Shown: positions 51,708-59,764 of the stretch, piece by piece
Layout of the letters: every line of letters starts with the position of its first letter
Position numbering within the stretch: the first letter of the stretch is position 1
DNA from: GH45 sp046704385
GTDB taxonomy: Bacteria; Bacteroidota; Bacteroidia; Bacteroidales; SZUA-534
Reading direction: 5' to 3'
NCBI GenBank assembly: GCA_046704385.1
Contig: JBJKSB010000021.1
Coordinates: forward strand, 158,671-222,670
Length of the DNA stretch: 64,000 nucleotides
Program-made: the position numbers and the translations under genes
Notes under the pieces: model-generated
The model's input: the letters and a program-made list of their open reading frames with translations, nothing else
Told to the model about the DNA's origin: nothing
Databases searched by the model: none

Positions 51708-54167
51708 ATGATTGCATACAACATTCACGATTTATCAGAAGTTTTACAGGGTGAACTGATTAAAAATTCAGGCGGTAAAATATCTTATCTTGTAATTGAC
51801 AGCAGAAAAGTACTGTTTCCTCGTGAGAGTTTGTTTTTTGCGCTTCGTGGTACACGTAACGACGGCCATTTTTTTATCTACGATTTATATAAAGAAGGGG
51901 TGAGGAACTTTGTTGTGGAGGTTTTACCCAACGATATGGAACGATTCCCCAGGGCAAATTTTATCAGGGTTAATAATTCGTTTGATGCATTACAGCAATT
52001 GGTTACCTGGCACAGGCAAAATATCAATATTCCTGTAATTGGCATAACCGGGAGTAATGGGAAAACTATTGTAAAAGAATGGATTTATCAATGCCTTAGT
52101 AAGGATAAATATATAATAAGGAACCCGAAAAGTTACAACAGTCAGGTGGGTGTGCCTTTATCGGTGTGGTTATTGAACCCCGATGCCGATATGGGAGTTT
52201 TTGAAGCCGGGATTTCACAACCGGGTGAAATGGACAGGCTCTACCGGATTATTCATCCAACTATCGGAATTTTTACCAATGTTGGTGATGCTCACCAGGA
52301 GAATTTTGAATCGATAGAGCAAAAAATTGCTGAAAAGCTAAAACTTTTTCAAAGTTGCGATACACTTATTTATTGTACCGATAATGAATTAATCAGCAAC
52401 TCGATCAGAAACCAGCTTCCCGGAGCCCAAAAAAAATTTACCTGGAGTACCTTGTCGGAAGCCGATCTGAAAATTAATTCAATTAGTTATCATTCCCAGC
52501 AAAGTAAAATTGAGGGCATCTGTAATAATGAGGTATTTTACGTTACTATACCCTTTGTAGATAAAGCATCGGTTGAAAATGCCATTCAGGTTTGGTGTTT
52601 ACTGTTGGTGTTGGGTTATCCCTTTGAGTTGATTTCTCAAAAACTTCAGGCGTTGGAACCTGTGGCCATGCGGCTTGAGGTTAAAGAAGGGGAGAATAAT
52701 TGTACTATTATCAACGACAGTTATAATTCCGATATAGAGTCGTTGCATATTGCTCTCGATTTTTTGGCATTACAGAATCAACATGCGCAAAAAGTACTGA
52801 TACTTTCTGATATTGCTCAGAGCGGATATAATCCATCCGATTTATACAGCCAGGTTTCCGGCATGGTGAAGCAAAAAAATATTGACCGGTTGATAGGTGT
52901 GGGGCCTGAAATATCGAAATTCAGCGAATTGTTCGAATTACGTACAGACTTTTTTGTTGATACCCAATCTTTTTTAAGTGAATTTGATTTTGGTAAAATT
53001 CACAATATGGCGGTGTTACTTAAAGGAGCCCGTAAATTTGAATTCGAAAACATCTCGAAACGTTTACAAAAGCAAACCCATCGAACGGTATTCGAAATTG
53101 ACCTGAATGCCCTGTCATATAACCTTGATTATTTCAAAAGCCTTTTAAAGCCTCAAACCGGAATCATAGCTATGCTTAAGGCATCGGGTTATGGTAGCGG
53201 AACCTACGAAATTGCAAATATTTGTCAATATCAACGGGTTGCTGCCATTGCAGTTGCTTTCCCTGACGAAGGAGTTGAACTTCGAAAAAGTGGTATTAAA
53301 AGCCCGATTATTATTATGAATCCTGAGGAGGAGAGTTTTATCCAAATGATTGAGAATGGGCTTGAGCCACAGATTTTTAATTTTCGGTCGTTAGAGGTTT
53401 TTAATGCGGCTGCAGGAATGACTGATGCTAAACCTTATCCTATTCATGTGAAAGTGGACACCGGCATGCATCGTTCGGGTTTTATGCCTGGCGAGATTGA
53501 TGCCCTGATTGAAGCGCTACAACAGGCAGAAAACGTTCGGGTTAAAACCATCTTTTCGCATCTTTCATCAGCTGATGAACAGGAGCAGGATGAATACACC
53601 CTGGAACAAATCAGCTTGTTTGATGAATTAAGTACCAAATTAATGGCAGCATTTCCCTACAAAATAAAGCGACACATACTGAATTCAGCTGGTATTGAAA
53701 GATTTCCAAAATACCAGTTCGATTATATCCGGTTGGGCATTGGTATGTATGGGATTAGCGCGAAAGGAAAAAATCTGGCAGCAGTTGGAACATTGAGCAG
53801 CTCAATAGTTCAGATCAAGAATATTAAAGCAGGACAGACCATTGGATACAACAGGAAGGGTATTGCTAAAAAGGATTCTGTGATTGCAACGGTTCCCATC
53901 GGTTATGCAGATGGACTTCGACGGATTTTAAGTAATGGTGTTGGGAAAATTTGGGTAAATGGAAAGCTTGCTCCAATTATTGGGAATGTTTGTATGGATA
54001 TGTGTATGATTGATGTTACAGGTATTGAAGCTCAGGAAGGTGACAAGGTGGAGATTTTTGGAAAGAATTTACCCGTAAGCCTGGTGGCTGAATGGATGCA
54101 GACCATTCCTTATGAAGTATTAACCGGTATATCGAAGCGCGTTAAGCGAACGTACCAATATGAGTAG
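51708..54167 (+). CDS. Bifunctional MurF ligase / alanine racemase
   Basis: An 819-residue fusion that makes D-alanine and, as D-Ala-D-Ala, adds it to UDP-MurNAc-tripeptide for peptidoglycan. The MurF part (about 1-450) has the ATP loop GITGSNGKT (112-120) and the ligase C-terminal domain. The alanine racemase part (about 460-819) has EIDLNALSYNL, the PLP lysine K491 in MLKASGYGSG, IGYNRKGIA with the catalytic tyrosine, and IGNVCMDMCMIDVT. This fusion is known in Bacteroidota. The 3' end overlaps the methyltransferase gene by 8 nt. Confidence 0.96.
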   Translation: MIAYNIHDLSEVLQGELIKNSGGKISYLVIDSRKVLFPRESLFFALRGTRNDGHFFIYDLYKEGVRNFVVEVLPNDMERFPRANFIRVNNSFDALQQLVTWHRQNINIPVIGITGSNGKTIVKEWIYQCLSKDKYIIRNPKSYNSQVGVPLSVWLLNPDADMGVFEAGISQPGEMDRLYRIIHPTIGIFTNVGDAHQENFESIEQKIAEKLKLFQSCDTLIYCTDNELISNSIRNQLPGAQKKFTWSTLSEADLKINSISYHSQQSKIEGICNNEVFYVTIPFVDKASVENAIQVWCLLLVLGYPFELISQKLQALEPVAMRLEVKEGENNCTIINDSYNSDIESLHIALDFLALQNQHAQKVLILSDIAQSGYNPSDLYSQVSGMVKQKNIDRLIGVGPEISKFSELFELRTDFFVDTQSFLSEFDFGKIHNMAVLLKGARKFEFENISKRLQKQTHRTVFEIDLNALSYNLDYFKSLLKPQTGIIAMLKASGYGSGTYEIANICQYQRVAAIAVAFPDEGVELRKSGIKSPIIIMNPEEESFIQMIENGLEPQIFNFRSLEVFNAAAGMTDAKPYPIHVKVDTGMHRSGFMPGEIDALIEALQQAENVRVKTIFSHLSSADEQEQDEYTLEQISLFDELSTKLMAAFPYKIKRHILNSAGIERFPKYQFDYIRLGIGMYGISAKGKNLAAVGTLSSSIVQIKNIKAGQTIGYNRKGIAKKDSVIATVPIGYADGLRRILSNGVGKIWVNGKLAPIIGNVCMDMCMIDVTGIEAQEGDKVEIFGKNLPVSLVAEWMQTIPYEVLTGISKRVKRTYQYE

Positions 54168-54879
54168 CATGGTTTTGCAAGCTGAAAAAGATCCAATGGG
54201 TAAGGCTATATTGGATTATTACACACGTAAAAAGGCTCATCATCTATGGGTTTATTCTGATATTGCTGAATGCGATGAAATAAAGGTGAAATACCTTTTT
54301 CGAAGTTTTCATAAAATGCCTAAGATTGAACAACTTGCTCTGCAAATATGCCATGGTCAGGTTTTGGATGTTGGGGCTGCATCCGGGTCGCATAGTTTAT
54401 GGCTGGCTGAAAATAGAATTAATGTTATTTCCATAGATATTTCAGCTTATGCTGTTGAAACTATGAAAAACAGAGGAGTGCCTGATGCTGTGTGTCAGGA
54501 CTTTTTTGAATTTACTCCCAATATTAAATTCGACTCACTCCTTTTTTTAATGAATGGTGCCGGAATTGCCGGAACCAAGGGACGGCTTGGGTTATTTTTT
54601 GACCAATGCAGAAAATTGTTGAAACCCGGGGGAAATATTCTGCTTGACTCGTCTGATATTAGTTATATGTTCGATAACGAAAACCAGAAACCCTTAAGGA
54701 AATATTATGGTGAGGTAACATATATAATGCGTTATGATCAAATTACTTCGGATAGTTTCAACTGGCTTTTTATCGATTTTGAAACCCTGAAAACTGAAGC
54801 CCAAAAATACGGTTTTGCCTGCCAAAAAATGTTGAATGGCTCACACTATGATTATCTCGCTGAATTGCATGTCAAATAA
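54160..54879 (+). CDS. Class I SAM-dependent methyltransferase
   Basis: A 239-residue Rossmann methyltransferase. SAM motif I is VLDVGAASGSHSLWLAE, with ISIDIS as the acidic motif II and KLLKPGGNILLDSSD later. N-terminal 60 residues are helical. It overlaps murF-alr by 8 nt (ATG inside the end of that gene), indicating translational coupling. The substrate is unknown; the link with cell wall synthesis is positional only. Confidence 0.88.
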   Translation: MSSMVLQAEKDPMGKAILDYYTRKKAHHLWVYSDIAECDEIKVKYLFRSFHKMPKIEQLALQICHGQVLDVGAASGSHSLWLAENRINVISIDISAYAVETMKNRGVPDAVCQDFFEFTPNIKFDSLLFLMNGAGIAGTKGRLGLFFDQCRKLLKPGGNILLDSSDISYMFDNENQKPLRKYYGEVTYIMRYDQITSDSFNWLFIDFETLKTEAQKYGFACQKMLNGSHYDYLAELHVK

Positions 54880-54935
54880 CAATAGGTCATGTTGCATTCT
54901 AAGGAATCCAAATCTTTTTGTTGTTTTATAATTCA

Positions 54936-54943
54936 TATCTTTG
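54936..54943 (+). promoter_or_regulatory. -7 promoter box of the small two-gene unit
   Basis: TATCTTTG, an exact TAnnTTTG match, 18 nt before ATG 54962. The in-frame TTG at 54941 lies inside this box, so it is not a start. Confidence 0.5.
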
Positions 54944-54961
54944 ATATTATTTAAATATTAT

Positions 54962-55162
54962 ATGAATGATAATGACTCAAATATTATTGTAGATAAAATT
55001 GCAAATCATTGGATAAAAACATCAGAAGATGATTCGTTTAATTTAAACACCAGATATGATGATTATAAACGTGAGTTTTATTCCATTTGTACATTTGAAT
55101 ATGCCATTAATTGGATTGAAAAAATTAGAATTCTAAGAACATGGATAAAAGAGATGCTTTAA
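54962..55162 (+). CDS. Small hypothetical protein (66 residues)
   Basis: Unrecognised, helical and charged: MNDNDSNIIVDKIANHWIKT... RYDDYKREFYSICTFEYAINWIEKIRILRTWIKEML. The gene overlaps the nucleotidyltransferase gene by 22 nt in another frame, so the two are co-expressed. Such pairs recall toxin-antitoxin or MNT/HEPN modules, but this protein is too short for HEPN and lacks its Rx4-6H motif. No function is assigned. Confidence 0.6.
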   Translation: MNDNDSNIIVDKIANHWIKTSEDDSFNLNTRYDDYKREFYSICTFEYAINWIEKIRILRTWIKEML

Positions 55163-55452
55163 ATATTGCTTCAACATATGCTAATGCAGTTAAATCAAAG
55201 TATGACTATATAAAAATCATTCTATTTGGTTCATTTGCAAAAGGTAATTTTAATGATGATAGTGATATTGCAGTTATTTTAAAGGATTATAACAATCCAA
55301 TGGAGTTGCAATTGGAACTTATGCGGTTAAGACGTGAAATTGATAGTAGAATTGAACCTCACCCATTCAGGGGATGTGAATTTGAAACGACAAATCCAAT
55401 TGTTAATGAAATTATTAAATACGGTAAGGAAATTGGAAACAACTCGATCTAA
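55141..55452 (+). CDS. Small nucleotidyltransferase-like protein (MNT type)
   Basis: A 103-residue minimal nucleotidyltransferase: IILFGSFAKGNFNDDSDIAVILKDY... LMRLRREIDSRIEPHPF. The GSx10D motif is present, but the expected SDIDxAV reads SDIAV, as if two residues were missing, so the second metal-binding Asp is absent; the later Asp in REIDSRIEPHPF is kept. MNT domains usually modify a HEPN partner, which is not found here. Possibly inactive or a divergent antitoxin. Confidence 0.8.
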   Translation: MDKRDALNIASTYANAVKSKYDYIKIILFGSFAKGNFNDDSDIAVILKDYNNPMELQLELMRLRREIDSRIEPHPFRGCEFETTNPIVNEIIKYGKEIGNNSI

Positions 55453-55480
55453 TCCGGCCTATAAAACGTAAATGAATAAT

Positions 55481-57607
55481 TTACTCCAAGCCCTTCATAG
55501 ACAACTGAATCCGTTTCCGATCCACTTCTACCGAAACCACTTTTACTTTAACATGCTGATTGAGTGTTACCACATCAGCCGGATTTGAAATAAACCGGTC
55601 AGCCAGTTGCGAAATATGTACCAGGCCATCCTGGTGAACGCCAATATCAACAAAGGCTCCAAAGTTGGTGATGTTGGTGACAATTCCCGGTAACACCATG
55701 CCTTCGTATAAATCGTTAATCGTGTTTACTCCTTCCGCAAATTCGAAAACTTTAATTTTGGTACGCGGGTCGCGACCGGGTTTTTCCAATTCAGCCTTTA
55801 TGTCTTTGAGTGTAGGTAAGCCGATTTTTGGAGTTACATATTTATTCAGGTCAATTTTACTTCGGGTTTCCGGATTTTTAATTAAGTCGATAACCTGGCA
55901 TTGTAAATCTTTGGCCATTTTATCCACTACAGCATAACTTTCAGGATGCACCGCACTGTTGTCTAAAGGGTTTTTGCCATCAGGTATCCTTAAAAAACCT
56001 GCACTTTGTTCAAAAGCTTTATCGCCCATTCGTGGGACTGATTTTAGCTGCTGGCGCGAAGTAAATAATCCATTTTCCGATCGAAAATCCACAATATTTT
56101 GAGCCAGTTTTGGACCCAAACCACTCACAGAACTTAAGAGATGTTTGCTGGCTGTATTTAAGTTGACACCAACAGAGTTTACGCAACTCTCCACCACAAA
56201 ATCCAGGTTCTCTTTTAATTTGGTTTGGTCTACATCATGCTGATATTGTCCAACTCCGATTGATTTAGGATCAATTTTTACCAGTTCTGCCAACGGGTCC
56301 ACAAGACGACGTCCAATTGAAACTGCTCCGCGTACAGTAACATCATATTGAGGAAATTCCTCGCGGGCCACTGATGAGGCTGAGTATACCGAAGCACCAC
56401 TTTCATTCACCATAAAAACCTGGACATCGACATCGAACTTCATTTTGCGGATAAAAGCTTCGGTTTCACGACTGGCGGTACCATTTCCAATGGCAATGGC
56501 ATCTGCCTTATAACTTTTTACCAGGGAAAGGATCTTTTTTGAAGCTTGTACCTTTTCATTTTGTGGGGGATGGGGATAAATATTTTCGTTATATAACAAA
56601 TCGCCTGACTCATTTAAGCATACAACTTTACAGCCTGATTTAAATCCGGGGTCGATAGCCAGGACCCTTTTGGGACCCAGTGGTGATGCAAGCAAAAGTT
56701 GCCGTAAGTTGCGGGCGAATACCTCAATGGCTTCAGCGTCAGCTGTTTCCTTCGATGATTTTTTAAATTCATTTTCCAACGAAGGCTGTATTAAGCGTTT
56801 ATAGCTGTCTTTTAAAGCGGTTCGGATTTGCCCGGCTGAATGTGTGTAGCCCTTAACAAAATGTTCTTCAAGTAATTCATCGGCATCATCCTGTTCCGGA
56901 CAAACCGTAACTTTTAAAATTCCTTCAGATTCACCTCTACGAATAGCCAGCATTCTGTGCGATGGGCATTTCTTTAGTGGTTCTGAAAAATCAAAATAGT
57001 CGGCATATTTATCGCCTTCTTCCTCTTTGCCTTTTATTACAGTGGCATAAATAATAGCATCTCTTGAAAACAAACGGCGGACTTTATTGCGTGCTCCCTG
57101 GTTTTCGCTTGCCCACTCTGCAATGATATCGCGGGCACCCTGTAAAGCTTTCTCCACATCGTCAACTTCATCAGTAATGAATTTTTGAGCCCATAATTCC
57201 ACATCGCCCGATTCCTGTTGCATGATACGTTTTGCCAGGGGTTCCAGACCCTGTTCTTTGGCCACTGTGGCTTTGGTTCGGCGTTTGGGTTTGTATGGTA
57301 GGTAAATATCTTCAAGTTCAACAGGGTCGAAAGTGCGTTCAATCTTCAGTTTAAGGTCATCTGTAAGTTTGCCTTGCTCATTAATGGTATCCAGTACAGT
57401 AGTTTTTCGTTTTTCAAGTTCAACAAATTTTTTATTCCATACTTCAATTTCATGTATTACGATTTCGTCGAGACCTCCGGTCATTTCTTTCCGATAGCGG
57501 CTGATAAAGGGTACAGTAGCACCTTCTGAGAATAATCTAATTACGGCATTTACCTGGTTAAATTTCAGGTTTAAAATACGGGCAATTTCTTGAATATATT
57601 TATCCAT
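55481..57607 (-). CDS. Tex-family transcription accessory RNA-binding protein
   Basis: A 708-residue cytosolic protein: N-terminal Tex helices (LKFNQVNAVIRLFSEGATVPFISRYRKEMTGGLDE), YqgF/RuvC-like domain (RVLAIDPGFKSGCKVVCLNESGDLLY), helix-hairpin-helix repeats (GVNLNTASKHLLSSVSGLGPKLAQNIV... RMGDKAFEQSAGFLRI) and C-terminal S1 RNA-binding domain (LYEGMVLPGIVTNITNFGAFVDIGVHQDGLVHISQL). Slightly shorter than the Escherichia coli YhgF. It lies 33 nt downstream of the methionine sulfoxide reductase gene. Confidence 0.95.
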   Translation of the reverse strand: MDKYIQEIARILNLKFNQVNAVIRLFSEGATVPFISRYRKEMTGGLDEIVIHEIEVWNKKFVELEKRKTTVLDTINEQGKLTDDLKLKIERTFDPVELEDIYLPYKPKRRTKATVAKEQGLEPLAKRIMQQESGDVELWAQKFITDEVDDVEKALQGARDIIAEWASENQGARNKVRRLFSRDAIIYATVIKGKEEEGDKYADYFDFSEPLKKCPSHRMLAIRRGESEGILKVTVCPEQDDADELLEEHFVKGYTHSAGQIRTALKDSYKRLIQPSLENEFKKSSKETADAEAIEVFARNLRQLLLASPLGPKRVLAIDPGFKSGCKVVCLNESGDLLYNENIYPHPPQNEKVQASKKILSLVKSYKADAIAIGNGTASRETEAFIRKMKFDVDVQVFMVNESGASVYSASSVAREEFPQYDVTVRGAVSIGRRLVDPLAELVKIDPKSIGVGQYQHDVDQTKLKENLDFVVESCVNSVGVNLNTASKHLLSSVSGLGPKLAQNIVDFRSENGLFTSRQQLKSVPRMGDKAFEQSAGFLRIPDGKNPLDNSAVHPESYAVVDKMAKDLQCQVIDLIKNPETRSKIDLNKYVTPKIGLPTLKDIKAELEKPGRDPRTKIKVFEFAEGVNTINDLYEGMVLPGIVTNITNFGAFVDIGVHQDGLVHISQLADRFISNPADVVTLNQHVKVKVVSVEVDRKRIQLSMKGLE

Positions 57608-57640
57608 TATCGCTTGTTTATTGAACTTTATTTGGGATTG

Positions 57641-58105
57641 TTATATATTGATCAGGGTTACAATTTTTTCGAGGCCGGCAGCATCAATTTCATCAAAGGT
57701 GCTGTAAACGGAACTATCGATATCAAGTACCCCTATTATATTACCTTGGCGGTTTTTAACCGGTACAACAATTTCAGATTTTGAGCGGGAGTCGCAGGCT
57801 ATATGTCCGGGAAATTTTTCCACATCGGGAACCACCATGGTTTTTTGTTGGTTTATGCCGGCCCAGCAAACGCCTGTATCTTTTTTTAATTCCATACAGG
57901 CTACCGGTCCCTGGTAAGTCCTCACTACAAGACGCTGATCGGGAGTAAGTAAATAAAATCCGGTCCAGAAAAAATGATCCATTTTATAATGCAAAACAGA
58001 AGCTATGGAACACATTCGGGCAGTTTCATCGCTTGATTTTATCATTAAATCTTTTAGCTGGTTATAAATACGTTCGTACCGGCCTTGTTTTTTCTTTGCA
58101 TCCAT
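57641..58105 (-). CDS. Free methionine-(R)-sulfoxide reductase-like GAF protein
   Basis: A 154-residue single GAF-domain enzyme that reduces free methionine-R-sulfoxide. The three family cysteines are in GPVACMEL, TGVCWAG and GHIACDSRSKSEIVVPV, and the end GVLDIDSSVYSTFDEID matches fRMsr proteins. Length is normal. It precedes tex by 33 nt on the minus strand. Confidence 0.92.
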   Translation of the reverse strand: MDAKKKQGRYERIYNQLKDLMIKSSDETARMCSIASVLHYKMDHFFWTGFYLLTPDQRLVVRTYQGPVACMELKKDTGVCWAGINQQKTMVVPDVEKFPGHIACDSRSKSEIVVPVKNRQGNIIGVLDIDSSVYSTFDEIDAAGLEKIVTLINI

Positions 58106-58202
58106 AATAAAAAGTTTACTGTGACAATTAAATGAAAAATAGTTAACCCTAAAAATGTATTGCTTGTTTTTTTTTAACAGTTTTCAATTAACTGTGATTA
58201 AA

Positions 58203-58232
58203 TAAAAAAAGGCAAACCAAAGTCTGCCTTTT
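58203..58232 (-). terminator. Terminator of the first YfiR-like gene
   Basis: On the minus strand AAAAGGCA (58225-58232) pairs with TGCCTTTT (58207-58214), followed by a T-run. Confidence 0.85.
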
Positions 58233-58252
58233 CGCAATTATTTTGTTTCTAT

Positions 58253-58774
58253 TTATGATCGGATAGCATTGTTCATTGAAAGTAGCGTATTGCTGAGTTT
58301 AAGGCCTGATTTTTCAGCATTTTCAGCACTAACTTCAAATTTTAACTGGTTATTTGTGATTACAAAATTAATCATTGATCCGCTTGCAATTGCTCCCTTG
58401 TTATCAGTAATTATTAACGAATTCTTTTTGCCAAGTTTTTGAGAAATAACTTCAGCATTTTTTGAAAAGTTCACGTTGCCATCCACATAAAGCATTTGAC
58501 ATTCTGTGATATCTTCAATATTTTTAAACTCTTTGATCACAATGTTTTGAAATCCGAATTTTTTTCCTTGTGTCATGGTTTTCAGGTCGTTTGCCATTGT
58601 ACTGTTTTTAAGTACACCAATTACAAAATCACCATCTTTTGCATTATCAGGCCAGCCTATATAACGCATAAAGTTTAAGGTGAACATCGATTTGTACTTT
58701 GCCAGGTCGGCAGTTTGACCCTGGGCATAAATAATTCCTGCTGCCAATAAGAAAAATAATATGATTTTTTTCAT
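58253..58774 (-). CDS. YfiR/DUF4154-like exported protein, copy 1
   Basis: A 173-residue exported protein: signal peptide MKKIILFFLLAAGIIYAQGQ, then the YfiR-like fold (KYKSMFTLNFMRYIGWPDNAKDGDFVIGVLKNSTM... CQMLYVDGNVNFSKNAEVISQKLGKKNSLIITDNKGAIASGSMINFVITNNQLKFEVSAENAEKSGLKLSNTLL). YfiR in Pseudomonas is a periplasmic inhibitor of a diguanylate cyclase; no GGDEF gene is near here. A close paralog is the next gene upstream; each copy has its own terminator. Confidence 0.85.
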   Translation of the reverse strand: MKKIILFFLLAAGIIYAQGQTADLAKYKSMFTLNFMRYIGWPDNAKDGDFVIGVLKNSTMANDLKTMTQGKKFGFQNIVIKEFKNIEDITECQMLYVDGNVNFSKNAEVISQKLGKKNSLIITDNKGAIASGSMINFVITNNQLKFEVSAENAEKSGLKLSNTLLSMNNAIRS

Positions 58775-58901
58775 TTGTTTATTAGTTTAATTATTCCCTT
58801 TTGAAAATTGTTGCAAATATAATATTGAGTTTATTTAATAATTATGATAATAATTAGGTATAAAATACTATGAACTAAGTACTGAATATGATACAGATCA
58901 T

Positions 58902-58933
58902 AAAAAAACGGTAAGCCGGGAGGCTTACCGTTT
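58902..58933 (-). terminator. Terminator of the second YfiR-like gene
   Basis: A 12-bp stem (AAACGGTAAGCC with GGCTTACCGTTT, 58906-58917 and 58922-58933) and T-run on the minus strand. Confidence 0.9.
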
Positions 58934-58953
58934 ATAGATGTTTTGCCTTTTTA

Positions 58954-59475
58954 TTATGACTTGATTGCATTATTCATAGCCAATAGAGAATTGCTGAGTT
59001 TCAAGCCGAATTTTTCAGCATTCGCACTACTTACTTCAAATTTTAACTTGTTATCCACAATTACAAAATTGATCATTGATCCTTTTGATATTGCTCCAAA
59101 GTCTTCGGTAATTATTAGTGAACTTTTATTATTAAGTTTTTGTGAGATTAAATTTGCATTTTTTGAATAATTTATGCTGCCATCAACATAAAGAATCTGA
59201 CAGTTTGAAATTTCATCAACATTTTTAAACTCTTTAATTATAATGTTTTGATATCCGAATTTTTTACCAACTACCTGGTCTTTTAACTGTTCTGCCATTT
59301 CTGTGTTTTTCAAAACACCAATTACAAAATCGCCTTGCTTTGCTTCTTCGGGCCAGCCAATGTACCTTATAAAATTTAAGGTAAATAATGATTTATACTT
59401 TGCCAACTCCACTTCCTGAGCCTTAACAATTCCAACACTAATCACCGCTAAAACTAAAATCGCCAATCTTTTCAT
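58954..59475 (-). CDS. YfiR/DUF4154-like exported protein, copy 2
   Basis: Exactly the same length (173) as the neighbour and about two thirds identical by eye (LAKYKSLFTLNFIRYIGWPEEAKQGDFVIGVLKNTEM... GSMINFVIVDNKLKFEVSSANAEKFGLKLSNSLLAMNNAIKS), so the pair arose by tandem duplication. Signal peptide MKRLAILVLAVISVGIVKAQ. The most divergent part is the segment after VIGVLKN, which may mean different partners. Confidence 0.85.
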   Translation of the reverse strand: MKRLAILVLAVISVGIVKAQEVELAKYKSLFTLNFIRYIGWPEEAKQGDFVIGVLKNTEMAEQLKDQVVGKKFGYQNIIIKEFKNVDEISNCQILYVDGSINYSKNANLISQKLNNKSSLIITEDFGAISKGSMINFVIVDNKLKFEVSSANAEKFGLKLSNSLLAMNNAIKS

Positions 59476-59738
59476 ATTTTTTCAAATTAATTTAAGTTAC
59501 ACACCAAATAAAACGATAATTCATTATTTAAGTTCTGTTTGGTTATATGATACGGCTTATGGCCTGATATGAACCTGCACAAAGCATAACTTGAGTTAAG
59601 TCATAAAAAAACGTGAGGGGGATTTGGTTTTTAAATCACTATTATACAATTAATTAGACAAATTTGGTTGGAAGAATAAATTTTCCAATAACTATAAAAA
59701 TGAGGCAATTACGTATTAAAATCATTTAAAAAAAAAGT

Positions 59739-59746
59739 TACTTTTG
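59739..59746 (+). promoter_or_regulatory. -7 promoter box of prfC
   Basis: TACTTTTG, an exact TAnnTTTG match, 18 nt before ATG 59765. It contains the in-frame TTG at 59744, which is therefore not the start. Confidence 0.55.
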
Positions 59747-59764
59747 CAGGCTCAAAATAATGTT

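Noticed and set aside
51708..54167. MurF-alanine racemase fusion as a novelty
   Set aside because: This fusion is an established feature of Bacteroidota.
54962..55452. Classical MNT/HEPN toxin-antitoxin module
   Set aside because: The small partner lacks HEPN length and Rx4-6H motif, and the nucleotidyltransferase lacks one catalytic Asp, so the name cannot be supported.
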